A stretch of DNA of 64,000 nt from Tetmemena sp. SeJ-2015 (GCA_027382625.1 JAJKFJ010021068.1:1-64000); one strand, 5' to 3'; shown: positions 51,401-63,729, numbered from the stretch's first letter. The notes: generated from the sequence alone by a model not told the origin. A program made the numbers and translations.

Positions 51401-52892
51401 TTAAAATCCCAACTCAAATGTTGTGAACTAGGCTTAGAACAGAAACCCTAAAAATTAAAACTACAACAGCTTGAAATAGCCTACTAACAAATAGAGTTAG
51501 CAGTTGATATAACCTCTCGATCATATCGAATTAAGGAATCATTCACAACTAAGTGTTACTGAGGATAAGATTACACTTTCTAGATAATTTCAGAGAAAGG
51601 ATAAATTGCATTCTTTTTTCAATTTTAAAAATTAAATTGTACCTAATTGCAATAACTTATGGAAAATAATACGCCCTCTATCACTCATCCAAAAGAATTT
51701 TATATTTTTTTTTACTTATAAGAGGAGGGCTAAGTTGTTTACTCTCAGAGCATGAATCCTGCATCTGCAGGAGGATAAGTATTGCTTAGCGACTACTAAA
51801 ACGATGGTGCCTTGATGAGTAACAGCTTAAACAGTAACAAGTAAAAGCGAGGAGGGAGAAGAAGAGAGGGCCCTATAGTGGCTAAGAATAACCATATTTT
51901 CCCTCCTCTGGATAAGCAAAATAAGAATCAAAGTGAGACTAGAGCTCATCCCTTGCGACTGCCAGATATCAAAGGAGGCTCAAGTAGGTAAAGTAATCAA
52001 GTGGAAGATACCACTAACTCTTATAATATCGGTTCAGCAATAAGTGGAAGTGCAATTAGTAATGTTAATATCTCAGGCTTCCAGGGTTAAAACTCAATAA
52101 CCTACAATCACGCAACTATCAATCAGAATAATCCTAATGCTTACAATTACTACTCTTCTGCTGAGGAGAAGAAGGAGAAAGTTAAATCTAGATTGGAACT
52201 CCTTTACAAGGTAAAGATACCAAAGCAAAAGTAGTAATTCTAACTCAGTTAACAGTAATCTCAGCCTTAAATACTGTCTTAACAGAGATAGCAGTAGCTT
52301 TCTAATTTGCATCAAAATCTGCAAAATTCCTCGTCATAGCATATCAGTAACAATTGGGAGCACAATATTCATTCGCACTAACCTCCTTCTACAAACATGT
52401 CTAGCTAGGCGCCATCCTAACTCTAGCATCATAACCCTCATTTAATTATTGGCCCTAATCATAACCAAAGCTCTCTCATTAAACTAAGAAAATAAGATAC
52501 TCGATTGTCTTTTAATAAGGTAATTATTCTTTACAAAGCACTTGGCTGGATAAAATAATGGTCTTATTAGCTAAGGTGGAGTCTCATCAACTACAAATGC
52601 TTCTTTAATGGGGATGGGAGGAATGAGTTAATCTAGTGGCAGCAGTAGTAACATCCCACTTAGGAGTAACATTCTTAAAAGAGCTCAGTAGAATAACTCT
52701 GGAATAGGAGCTGGCCTCAAGAATCTCGGCAACAGCTAAGGGAATAGTATAGTCTACAACAATCAGCAACAATTTTCCAAATATTTATTAAAAAATATTT
52801 CAATTTAATAATTGAATGGCTCCTTAACTCCTGGAACTCTCATCGTAGAAAATAGTGGACTGCCAGCTCAAAGACCCGGATGGTGGGGTTGA
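48479..52892 (+). CDS. NEK-type protein kinase with long Q/N/S-rich tail
   Basis: ATG 48479 gives [15 protein letters not shown] and an intron, then the Gly-loop GEGAF...[17 protein letters not shown] with the catalytic Lys. After a second intron (GTAAGGCA...TTTTAG) the kinase core reads [83 protein letters not shown] and [23 protein letters not shown] replaces DFG, as in many NEK kinases. The kinase domain ends at about 49500. The remaining ~1000 residues are disordered and Gln/Asn/Ser-rich, ending [11 protein letters not shown] at TGA 52890-52892. Frame jumps at 48571-48580, 48821-48824 and 48871-48873 all sit in short T runs and break otherwise canonical kinase sequence. NEK kinases act at centrosomes and cilia. 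Confidence 0.82.
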
Positions 52893-53782
52893 GAGCTTAT
52901 ATGAAACTTAGTTTGCAATATATAATGACAATTTAAATTATATTTGGACTCCTAATTTACAATCTGCTTCCTCCATTAAATTTTATTTGACAAAATGACC
53001 GAATTGAGAGAATTAATCTGGCCTTATCCATTCAAACTTTTATCTTCTAAAAGTAGAGTGCTTCTAAAATTTAGAGCGTCTTCATGGGTATATCCCACTT
53101 CTACTTTCCCCTCCTTTAATGACTTGAGTGATTCACTTTTCTATTGCTAATTATTCTTGGCCAGTGTGATGTAGTCTCCATTATTCTAGAGCATCAAACT
53201 CTAATCCAAAATCTCTTATCCTCCATGGGCTAAAGCAATCTCATCGAACAAAGTAGTAGTAACTCCACCCCCATCTTGCTCGGTCATTAATTATTTATCT
53301 CCACCGAATGTACTTTACTAATTCCCAAATTATTCAGTATCCTGACTCTATATGGATCTCATAGCATTTGAATTCTTGCTCTTTAAGAGTTTACCATGTT
53401 CATCCTAGCTTATTATTGAGCTCTGATTCATAAAGAAGAAATTATTACATATTAAAAATCTGATCCTTAAAACCAATTTAAGGAGCTCTTCTGGAATTAG
53501 TTTGATGGGGAGCAGAATCAATTCTAGCAGTAATACTATTTAAGTGCTTCTAATATTGATAGAGATTGTTATAGGGCAAGTTTTTACATCTCGAGTGAAA
53601 ACTTTAAGTGTCTTAATTTTCAATCTGAGCATCTATCGACTGGTTTCTTTAGTGCTGGTTATTTTTGCAAGTGGAAGTAAGTTCAAGTTGCTTTGAGAAA
53701 TCTCTCCTCCTTTGAATTTACTAAGACAGCAGTCTATTTCTCCATTCTCTGGACATCCTATTCTCAGATAATTGCTACTCAT
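52868..53782 (-). CDS. unknown protein, 3' end overlapping the NEK kinase
   Basis: A TGA-free minus-strand frame runs from ATG 53782 (MSSNYLRIGCPENGEIDCCL) to TGA 52868-52870, about 300 codons. The first ~50 residues and the part below 53430 (QFGNQQSTFGGDKQLM, TTTLFDEIALAHGGQEILDQ, KVEVGYTHEDALNFRSTLLL) look like real protein. The middle (about 53450-53640) is oddly hydrophobic and may be an intron or IES that stays open by chance. If the final residues are real, the frame overlaps the last 25 bp of the convergent kinase gene. Its start lies 129 bp from the end of the proteasome gene on the same strand. Family not recognised. Confidence 0.5.
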
Positions 53783-53910
53783 GATAAGGTAATTGCTCAC
53801 CTTCCTTCTACAATAAATGAAGAGAATAGGATATTTGGTTAAGGATAAATGTTAAACTGATATTCTACAGAACTAACTCCTCTACTTTAACTTTACATAT
53901 CGAGGAAGAC

Positions 53911-55301
53911 TCAGAGATACTTCTTGGGCTTGCCGTCATCTCCATATCCAGAGTGTCCCCTGCTTTGCTCGAACTCGACTTGAAGGTTTGAGACATCGAT
54001 GGCATCGTGAATGAGGTCCCACTTGCCCTTGTTTGTGACGTGGTAAATTCTCACTACTCCTCCTGATGCAGAGTCCTTGAAGGTAGCTGAAGTGATTGCG
54101 CGAATACCAAGGTTCACAGCCTCCTGGAGAGGCATGTCCCAACGATAGAGTAAACGCATTTAAATAGAAGCAGTAGTAATTAAGATAGTTGGTGTCGAGG
54201 ACTCCATAGGCGAAAGTGCCTCCTGAACCAACAGCAAACATGCGGCCACGAAGACGAGTGGCATCATCATCGATGTAATAAAGGGAAGCTCCAGTGCTGT
54301 CAGAACCTGTAAACATAGTTCCCATTGAAAGTCCCTTTCCTCTATACTGTCTCATAATACTGGCTAATTTTTATAATTAAAAACAGTATCATTCTTATTT
54401 TCTAACGTTAAGCTTTTTATAAATGAGAGGCATTTTTTAAATAAGCTCTAGTAATTTTAATATTTTTCTTTTTTTTTGTGGCGAGCATCATAGAAGCCAT
54501 AGCGACTGAAGGCTTTTGTCCGTTTCTTAGTTCATAAACTCTGCACTGCATGGCCACATACTTTTCCCAGAACATGCAATCAGCAGCACCACCAGCCATT
54601 GTTCCCAGCAAGAAGTCATTGATTTCGATAACCTTGCGGACGTTGTTGGAGGAAATGAAGCTGCCCATGGTAGCTCTTGCATCGACTGCAACCAGCACTC
54701 CCTCTTAGAATTCGAATGCAAGGGTGGTTGTTCCCTTTGCGAAATTAGTCAACTTAGGAGCCTTCTCCTTTAGAGAGCGCATAAATGCACCAGTCTATAA
54801 ATTGCAAAGTTATTAAATAAATAATATGAAATAAAGGTTTTTTTATTCAAAAGATTTAATCATATCATTCTTAAATATAATCCTTCCCTTTTTTTAATGT
54901 AATTTTGTGCTTTAATTTTTCTAATTGAACAATTCTTATAAACAAGAAAACTAATTTGTTTTAAAACCTATATTGATTTAATTTCCAAGAATAGCATGTC
55001 TCTCAATTGAGAAAATATAGAAAATGGTAGTTTATAAAATTTGGTTAATGTATGCATCATGGCATTTATCTTAGATTTGAATATGTTTGCTTACATCTTG
55101 TCCGGGAGCGAACTTGAAGCAGAATCCCTCGCTTCTGTACTCTCCAGTGCTGGCGAGCTCCTCTGTAAGCAAATGCTCCACATCTGCACTTTCCTTCTGT
55201 GACATGTCAGTGAAGGGGGAAATAGTCAGAGCAGGTGCTGAGGAGAAAGACTTGGCCAAGCCGAAGTCATCGCTCTCTAAAAAGTCAAAGTTCATTTCCA
55301 T
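53911..55301 (-). CDS. PSMB5: 20S proteasome beta5 subunit
   Basis: Beta5 is the chymotrypsin-like catalytic subunit of the 20S core. The chosen start [20 protein letters not shown] (55301) precedes a propeptide; ATG 55337 is possible but adds AT-rich leader-like residues. After a 300-bp intron (54795-55094) comes the mature N-terminus, with catalytic Thr at [20 protein letters not shown], then [20 protein letters not shown] (conserved Lys and GTMAGG) and [12 protein letters not shown] removal (54365-54482) joins [20 protein letters not shown] and DTNY; a second IES (54149-54188) joins [37 protein letters not shown] is typical of beta5, and the protein ends GKPKKYL at TGA 53911-53913. The three segments are in linear order, so the gene is not scrambled. 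Confidence 0.95.
54149..54188 (-). other. 40-bp IES in PSMB5, pointer CTAT
   Basis: CTAT on the minus strand flanks the insert (plus-strand ATAG at 54145-54148 and 54185-54188). Deletion restores [16 protein letters not shown]; retention shifts the frame. Confidence 0.95.
54365..54482 (-). other. 118-bp IES in PSMB5, pointer GCCA
   Basis: GCCA on the minus strand flanks the insert (plus-strand TGGC at 54361-54364 and 54479-54482). Deletion restores [16 protein letters not shown], matching beta5. The insert starts with an A-rich run, has no GT donor and contains no TA in its pointer. Confidence 0.95.
54795..55094 (-). other. 300-bp intron in PSMB5
   Basis: Donor GTAAGC and acceptor TTTATAG on the minus strand join APGQD to [12 protein letters not shown] in frame. 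It is a useful contrast with the two IESs in the same gene, which lack these signals. Confidence 0.85.
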
Positions 55302-55509
55302 TTTGCTGTAAATTAAATTTATAAATCTCTCAACCAAATTTTAAATTCTTCCACACATATATACAAACACAACTTCTAATGAGACTGATCTTGTGTAGAT
55401 TATGCTTTAATAAGTACTTTTTACCGGATAAGTTGTTGTGATAGGTTTATAGGGTTAATGTGAGTGTATAATTTAAAATTTGAATTCGTTTGAATCTTTA
55501 AGAAGAATA

Positions 55510-57841
55510 ATGAGAAGATAAGAATCTCAAGGACTTTCCTCAAGAGGAACTATCTAACACTCAATTGATACTTCAAGAGAGCAAATCAACTCATCGCCTA
55601 AGGCAGAGAGATCCCATTCAGTACTGCCAGCATCGAAGGCAGTTGGATCTATGAAAGTGGGAAGGAACAGCATCATAGAGAGAAATCCCACTAATCACAA
55701 AAGCGAAGGCAACAACATCAATGTAGTCATAAGAATAAGACCTGCCCCTCAGAACTATCAGCAAAACGGTATGCAAATCTCTAAATCTTCAGTTTATATT
55801 CAACTAGAAAATCCATTTAGCATCTTTATATAAACCTTGTATATAGTTTCAGCAGATCCATCCTTTTTCGGAAATCAGCAAAACTAGCCTTAGATGCGAA
55901 GATGCATTTAAGAAGTCAAAGAAAAAAGAACATTAGTGATGCCAGGAGGAGCTCAAAAGACTGAGCCAGAGAGCTTCACATTTGATTATGTGGGTGATGA
56001 GGACTGCACTCAAGAGGAGATTTTCAAGAAGACTGCAAGACCAATCGTTGACTAATGTTTGCTAGGATATAATGGCACTATATTTGCCTATGGATAAACT
56101 GGATCAGGAAAAACTCACACAATCTTAGGAGAATACAAGTAAACCCCACTTTAAAGGCATTACTTTTATACCAATAAGTGTAATTTACAAACACTTAAAT
56201 TCTTTTAAAAAATAAATGTCAACAAATTTAAAACCTATCCTTGGTCAATTTATAACTTGTAATTTTTAACGAGGATTTTACTTTATTGCAATATAGCTGA
56301 GGCCGTTGGTGCTTATTAAAATAGTATGGAAAACTCTATGATGCACTCAATAGACGCTAATGAACAATCAAGGAGGCAGATAGACTCCCTCGGTTCTAGC
56401 TATATGATGAATTCCTCTTAACTTAATTAGTCTGCACTTCATAAGCCTCATAAATAGCTAGATAAGTAATGCGGAATTCTTCCAAGAGCCTTTTAGTACC
56501 TCTTTCATTAAATCGATAGAATCAAGTCAAGATTGCTTCTTCTTTAAATTAGTAATTAATTTGATTGCAATCTACTAGAAGTGGAACTTTAAGCGCTTCA
56601 AGGCTGGGTAAAAACTCTATCAGAAAGTCAAACCTACTTTCCTCTACAGATAAGACTTTGCTGCCTTCCTTTTCAGAGGACTGCGTTCGCGTAGACTTTG
56701 ACGTGAAGTGCTAGTTTATCGAGATTTACAATGAATCTCTCTTTGACTTGCTTGACTCACAGAAGGATTAGAAACTGAGAATCACTCAAGACACAGACAA
56801 CAAAGTCAGCATCGAGGGGTCAATTAGTGAGAAGGTGGAAAATCTTGATGATGTTATGAAACTAGTCACAAGGGGAAACAATAAGAGAGAGGTTGATGCT
56901 ACTAGAATGAACAAAGTCAGTTCAAGATCCCATGCTGTCTTCATCACTACAATCAAGACCATCGAATTAATTAATGAGGATGAGTTATCAGTATTTTTAG
57001 ATAAGAAGTGATGGAAAGTGGATAGTAAAATATCAAGACTTCGAGATTTTGCATCGTGGATTTGGCTGGAAGTGAGCGTTCAAAAGACACAGGCGCCGAG
57101 GGTAAACAGCTCATAGAGGCTAATGCAATAAATAAATCCCTCTCAGTGCTTAGCTCCGTGATCAATAAGCTTGCAGAAAAATCAAAAGCTCAGAGCTTCG
57201 AAACCAAGCATAGATAAATTCACATTAACTACAGAGATAGTAAACTCACTTACCTGCTCTAAGATTCACTCGGAGGTAACTCAAAGACTGTCATCATCTG
57301 CAATAAATATACAATATAAGTTAAGTATATTGACGCTAATTAGTTTTTGTTAATGTAAACCCTCATGTACAAGCGATAAAAGAAACGAGGAGCACTCTCT
57401 AGTTTGCACAAAGAGCTAAGCTCATTTAAAACCAGGCTGAAATAAACATGGATACAAACAGTGCGGAATATTGGAAGAGCAAGTACTAGAGCATGAAATA
57501 GCAGTATGATAAACTTCTTTAGCTCGGCTAATACTTAATATATAATTTAGATTTTAATTTTGCTAGGGTACTCTCTCAAAGGCAAATACTGAAGATCATA
57601 AGCAAGTTTAAAAATAGGGAGCAAGGACAGCTTATGGAACTTCTTATACGTGCCTGTCCTGCTCTGAGAAGCAAGGTCATTCGCTTAATATAATTAGACA
57701 TTTAATTGAAGTTAGCTTGAAAACTAGTAGGATTTCTAGAAGCTGTAAATTGAATCTTTAAAAGCCATCCAGAATTTGACTTCCTAGCTCAAAGAGATAT
57801 TAACATAAGCAAAATGCTAGAAAAGATTTTCCCTAGAGTGA
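55510..57841 (+). CDS. kinesin motor protein
   Basis: This is a microtubule motor with an N-terminal head. ATG 55510 (MRRQESQGLSSRGT) is upstream of INVVIRIRP, the first kinesin strand. P-loop: [20 protein letters not shown]. An intron follows (GTAAACCC...CAATATAG, about 56140-56296), then an unusual ~60-residue N/S-rich insert before CGILPRAFQYLF. FIEIYNESLFDLLD, NKVSSRSHAVFITTIKT (switch I), FCIVDLAGSERSKDTG (switch II) and INYRDSKLTYLLQDSLGGNS (L12/alpha5 region) are all canonical, and RSTLQFAQRAKLI ends the head. A short coiled coil (QLENQQDFQKLQIESLKAIQ) reaches TGA 57839-57841. Frame is restored by IES 57531-57565 and perhaps 55817-55861. Two further gaps (about 56540-56580, 57310-57358) need an intron or IES. 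Subfamily not assigned. Confidence 0.85.
55817..55861 (+). other. candidate 45-bp IES in kinesin, pointer ATCCAT
   Basis: ATCCAT occurs at 55811-55816 and 55856-55861. Deleting 45 bp joins QLENP to SFFGNQQN. The frame is open with or without the AT-rich insert, so the call rests on the 6-bp repeat and composition. Confidence 0.6.
57531..57565 (+). other. 35-bp IES in kinesin tail, pointer GCTA
   Basis: GCTA at 57527-57530 and 57562-57565 flanks an AT-rich insert. Deletion joins YDKLLQLGQ to GTLSKANTEDHKQVQKQG in frame. Confidence 0.7.
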
Positions 57842-57911
57842 TAGATAGATCTAATTTGATGGAGGGACTGAATTAAAGGGAATTATCAGTTAAAATTTAA
57901 TAATTAAATAA

Positions 57912-60900
57912 ATGCAAGAGGTCTCTGACAAAAATCATTAGGGAGTCCTTCCTAACATGAGCATGGATGATATAGAGTGCTAAAGCTGCAAGCTTCCTTT
58001 CGTAGTTAACAAATATTTATAAAGAGCCCCACTTGTGCTTCCAAAATGTGGTCATTCACTTTGCAAAGATTGCTGCTCTTTATTGTAAAAAATTATGAAT
58101 TTTATACGAATTTATTTCTAAAGACAGTATTTTTATGAAGGAAATAAATTGGAATTTATCGATTATTTTAGTTCAGACTTAATATAATAGAAGATGGCTG
58201 AGTTTAAAATAAACAATTGATAGTTAAAAATGAAAATAAAATAAATAGATTAATTTCACAAATAATAATTTATTTCTCTTGCATGTATTTAAGATATTAA
58301 TAAAATATATTTCGCATTATTTTAGATTGCAATTCTGATTTTCATCTTTATTTAAATATAAAATTATTTTGATTGATGAATCGAGAAAACCAAGTTTTCC
58401 AAGAAAAATGTTAATTAGATTTGTTTTAAATTTGTTGATAGTGATGGATAATAAGTACAGTATAAAATGCCCAAGCTGCAAAATAATATCCTAGATTGGA
58501 GAAAACGGAAAGATTTCTTCCCTACATATCAACCACAGCTTACTCAACAATTTGTTTTCTCAAGCCACTACAAATTCTCAAAATTAGAATTCTTTACCCT
58601 CAAAAGCTATCAACCAACAGTCTGCTGTGAAACAGTTCAGCGACCATTCATAATCTCAGTAGAGAAATGAAGAGTAGAAAGAATTGTCAAGAAATATTCA
58701 AAATACACTAGATCATCATAATAACGTCAACTCTTACAACTATCAAAGTCCAATTAAGAACTAATTACAGATGTAACCACTCAAAACTTATAATCAACAA
58801 CCTGATAGAGAACAAAAAAGAAACTAAAATTATTTTAAATGCATGCATAATTATTCACCTCTATATTGAGGGTTTATTAGTTCTTGCCTGTGAGCTACAA
58901 ATCTCATTCGCCAGTCGGTAGCAGAGGAAATTAAATATTTATCGAGCAAGCACCCGACAGGAAAATTTTAAGAAATAATCAGCCAATTCCATTGTAAAAC
59001 TAGCTTACTGAAAAATCATAAGGAAGATCAGGGTCTCTGACTAGAGCGAATAGGTAGAAAAATGAGAATTCCTTAAGTAGAAATAATCAAAATACCTCTA
59101 TTGGCAATAACTTTTAGAACAATTTGGCGATGCAGAATAGCAGAGACCAGAACTTTTAGATTGATAAAATGAGTCTTGGAGATCTTAAATTCAAAGTAGA
59201 TCCTAATTCATTGAGGCCTTCTTTAATTCCAGAAAATCACCAAATGGAGCTCCTCTCCCCGATCTCGGCTAATAATCTCGCTGATCAGTAGCATCAAACT
59301 ATGAGCAAATAATAAAATGTTATATGTTTATAGTGAGTTAGTCTTAATTCTCCTATCAAGGTTAGTTCATATCACCTGAGAAACCTAAGTAGTAAGATCA
59401 GAAGTGTCCTTTGCATGATTCCTCCTACCAAGTATTTTTATAAAGCCTTTTGCGAGCAAGACAAATAATTACTTTGCTTGGAGTGCATAATTTCATCAGA
59501 CCAGCATCGACCTCACTCTGTAATAAAGATCGAACAAGCTTACGACCGTTTAAAAGTAGAATATGAAGACCTAACTAAAACTTTGCTCTCAGAAATTAAA
59601 ACTATCTCCCCTTAAATTGAGCAAATTAAACTAAGCATTTATCATAAAAATATATTTATTGATATAAAATTAGAAGAGTAAATAGACTATGCATACAAGA
59701 CAACATGGGAAAGAGTGCAAAATAGGAAAGCTATGATACAGGATATTGCATCCCAAACTTTGGCTAAGTATGCCAAGTATACAAATATTTTAAGTAGTTC
59801 TAGAAAATTATTTGAGCAAGTTCAGCGACTACCTGCATCAAAAGATAAACAAGAGGAAGCAAGAATTCATTCAACTAATCAATGAGAAACTCGAAAGGGA
59901 ACTCTAGTCAGTAGATTAGCATGCAGATAAAGTGTTGCAGGTGCTTAAAATGTCTAAATTGCATTTAGAAAATGAAGTTGACAAGAAATTGAACTTGAAC
60001 TAGTCATCTATTTTAGTATCCTCCCCTAATATCCTACTCTAAGAAAAGATACAAGTACTTCTAGAGATACTTTAGAACGAATAATCGCTTTTTATATCTG
60101 ATGATATTTATATTTTTTACGAATAGGTTTTATGTGGACTAGGTCTGAATTAAGGATTGACAGTAACAAGCACAAACTAAACTGATATCGTAAAAAGCCC
60201 TTCTAAAAATATGTCGACTTCTCAAATTAGTCACGATAAAAAAGAAGATTTCTCTCTTGTAAAAATGATAGAATAGATTTAGTCCAGTGGCTCACTAAAG
60301 ATAAAACAATATAAGAATCCAAATGTCATTATAATTAGAGATAATAGAGACTCAGTTTAAGATGGGTGAAGAATTGCATTACTTTATAAATTGCTTCAAG
60401 AAAAGACTAAGGATTATTCAGCAGCAAAACTAAAACTAATATTCTAAGGAAATGAGCACTATCAATCTTAAAAAGGTAAGATAGATTCACACCTCTTTTT
60501 AATTGAATCTCAGACAATAGAAATCTCAATTGAATAATTATCCTGCCTCAAAAGAAAGCACTGCCAAAAAGCAGAAACCAGAAGAAGTATATCATCTGCG
60601 TCCTTAAAGTTCTTGATTATAAATTATTAAAGGTCTTAAAATAAGTTCAGTCAATATATCTTTTGAGCATTTAAAAACCTCACCTTAGTCTTAGCATCCA
60701 GTTAATGTCATTTATACGACTGAGGCAAATGGATCATTAAATGAGAATAGTCTTTAAGAAGACTTGATCATTTTAAATTATACTCTTAGAATATATTGAG
60801 TGAAACCATGGACTAAAGGTTATAAAACCACAATTCAAAGCCATTCAGTTTATATTCTTAGAGCAATAGAAACTATATGAGTTCAGTCATTAGCTAAGCT

Positions 60901-63623
60901 TCACTTACCAATAATCTAAAGAATCTGATCTTTTTAGGTCAATTGTTTTAATCAAGGGCAAGGGCAGAAGGCAAACCATAGATCACAAAAGAAGCTAGCA
61001 GGTACTTTGTAAACTCAGTATCTAAGCCAGACTGCTTTTTCAAACAAGAATTCTCTGCACAATAATTCAATCTCTGGCAACTTAGCCCAATCTTTTCTTA
61101 AGTTATAGACTAGTCAAGCTACAATGCATTCCACTAAGTAGAATAAGGGAGGTGCCATCAATAATCCACAAAGCAGTAAGACTACTTAGAAAAATTCAAA
61201 GCCCTAGAACTTGTACAAGACTTTTAAAAATGAGAGTGAAAGATTCAAAGTCTAGTAAAGTATATATAAGCTAGGACTAAATACTTCTTCAAAAGCTATA
61301 AATATAAATCTTCAAATCTTCTTATTTTGAATAGCTATTCCCTCAAAGGATCCCAGTATTTTAGTAATCTAGGAGTAGGCTGAGTCATAGAAAATATAAT
61401 CTGAAGAGAGTGTTGCTTAAGTTCAATAGATCCAAAGTAGTAATAGAATTGATAATCCTCAACCAAGAGTAGAAGAAGAACTCATGCATAGATAGGTAAT
61501 GGATTAATATAATAACGTAGCAAGCTCTTCTTTAAATCCTTAGAAACAAATGAGGACGCCTCGTATGAATTAGTAGTCAGCAAATATCATCTCAAAAGCA
61601 TTTTAAGGAATAGAGCAGGCCAAGTAGTTGCTATCTCGAAGGTTGGTTAGGTCCAATGAAAGATAAAAAGAGTCTACTAATCTCACTCAAATTATAATAG
61701 TTTAGATTTGATTTCAATGCTGAATAAATTGATTAGAGAAAACTTTTAAAACAGTAATGAGATAAAGGAGCTATCTAGATAATAAAACCAGACCACTTTC
61801 TCTGTAGCTAAAAACTCTGCGCTTGAAAATTTTGCTTTGAATGAGGGAGTATTGATGAATGAGCAGCAACAGTAAAGCAAGCTGAGTACTTTGCTCAAAG
61901 AAATAAACTAAGTGTCTACAGATAATACCACAAGCTAATTTAATCAACTATAAAATTAAAGATTCGCTCATCAGCTAATCTCTAAACTTTATTTATCATC
62001 ATATTAAGTAGCCTAAATAGCCATTTATCTTTGAGAGAATCTAATTTAAAAATGATTGATTGATTGATAATTAACAATTTAAAACTAGAGGAAGAGAACT
62101 ACAATTCTCAAGACTCTATTAAAAACTAAAATCCAATTGAATAAAATAGCAATTAAAACGTATAGAAGTAGTTGCAAGCCTCAGATATCAGAAGATAAAT
62201 TACAAATAAGTTGATTTAAAACTAGTACTAGAGTCCCTCTAGATTGCTATATGATGAATCTTCTCAGTCAATGTCTCAGAGTTTAGTGATTTAATTCGAA
62301 GAGTCTTAGCCAAATACAGCTCGTAGACAGCCTAGACAGAGTTAGCACTCACCTTTAAAATTGAATAATTAATCACAAAAACGGAAGGAAAGGGACCAGT
62401 CTCCCATAGATATTTAGGAGATTAATGCAAGATTAGTATTCCCCTCGGACATTTAATCCAAAGCTATTGTCACATCATCAATCGGAGAGAGTGATTAAAA
62501 GAGCTAATTCACTTTTCAAAATGCAGCTGAGAGAGTATAGTTATAGGAGAACAATTTCTTAAGTAGCAGCAAACTAAGTGATAGTGACGAAGTGGAAGAG
62601 ACCAAGAGAGTTAATTCAAACTACGAAGAGTAGCATTCAATTACTGCCATTATAAACAGTGAGTATGATATGCTCAATCTCAAGATAATACATATTTTAA
62701 ATCAATTTATTTTTTTATGAAGAGAGCAAGCGACGGTAGGACAAAAGAAAAGGAATCAAGAAACCAAAAGCAGTTTAATAATGCAGACTAGGTTAAAATT
62801 TACTAACGACCGTTTAACAAAACCCAAGAATATTATAAATTTGAATTAACAACAATATATTTACTCTATTTTAATTTAAGAATAGTTCGGAGCCCAATAC
62901 TCAAACTTCTTAACTTAATTTTACACATTTCAATACATCAGTGCTGAAAAGACGAAAACATCAGGAGCATTTAAAATAAGATAATTATAAATTTAATAGA
63001 GAGCTAATATGGTAGAGCAAGAAGATTACTACTCTAAGATTAGTAAATTAATGTTCAATTGTCTATAATATTAATTAAAGAAGTAGTATATTTCCGTATA
63101 TGGGGATGACTATGCTTCGTTCAGAGATTAATCTTTGTCTGGCAGTGGAGCCAAGGACGCAGTAGGGTGTGGAAGCTTGACCGACAGAAGATCTAATTAG
63201 AAGAGTAACTCTAATCGCAAGAAATGGGAGATCCCTAGAGCGCAAGGAAGTGAGGAGAAGAGCTGTCCTCGTCAACTATTCTAAACCTCTCCTAATCAGA
63301 ATTGGAGAACTTCAGGGCAGCTAATGGATGAGGGTGATGAAGATCAACACTAGAATACAGATGAATTTGAGGAACAAGCTCCTAACTTCTAATCAAAAAG
63401 AATTTAAGACAAAAAGAACCACTTCAAGACCATGAAATCCTCAGAGAGCATTGACTCAAATCAGAATTAAAAGATGGGAATCAACTCCAATTAAAGTGAA
63501 ACCACAAGGGAGAGACAAATCATAAACCTAAGATAGATTACACATACACCTTAACTGACTTTAAATTCATGCTTCTTTAACTAAATTTTTGACGAAGCCT
63601 AATTGACAAGCTTCTTCACTTGA
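57912..63623 (+). CDS. RING and B-box (TRIM-like) protein with long disordered tail
   Basis: ATG 57912 gives MQEVSDKNHQGVLPNMSMDD. RING zinc ligands follow: CQSC, then LPKCGHSLCKDC, and CPSC after the 370-bp IES 58088-58457. RING fingers usually act as E3 ubiquitin ligases. A Q/N-rich linker leads to a B-box at about 59407-59520 (CPLH ... CEQD ... CLEC ... HRPH, all eight ligands once a single-base jump in the T-run 59433-59442 is allowed). A helical coiled coil follows (EYEDLTKTLLSEIKTISPQI, EFIQLINEKLERELQ), in the RING-B-box-coiled-coil order of TRIM proteins. The rest to TGA 63621-63623 is Q/N/S-rich, with an intron at about 62660-62717 (GTATGATA...ATGAAG). In-frame TGAs near 60366 and 60615 and frame jumps near 59830 and 61720 are unresolved, so the tail could include a second gene. 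Confidence 0.65.
58088..58457 (+). other. 370-bp IES splitting the RING finger, pointer GTA
   Basis: GTA at 58085-58087 and 58455-58457. Deletion joins CKDCCSLL to YSIKCPSCKIISQ, placing the last RING cysteine pair. The insert is very AT-rich with TGA in all frames. Confidence 0.8.
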
Positions 63624-63729
63624 TTTCTTAATTAATTGGTTCTCAACTGTATGGTTGAAATCCCTCTGTTTAGTTAGCGACTAGGAAGATTTCTATTATA
63701 AATTATATTAGAAATAAAAATCTGGCAAC

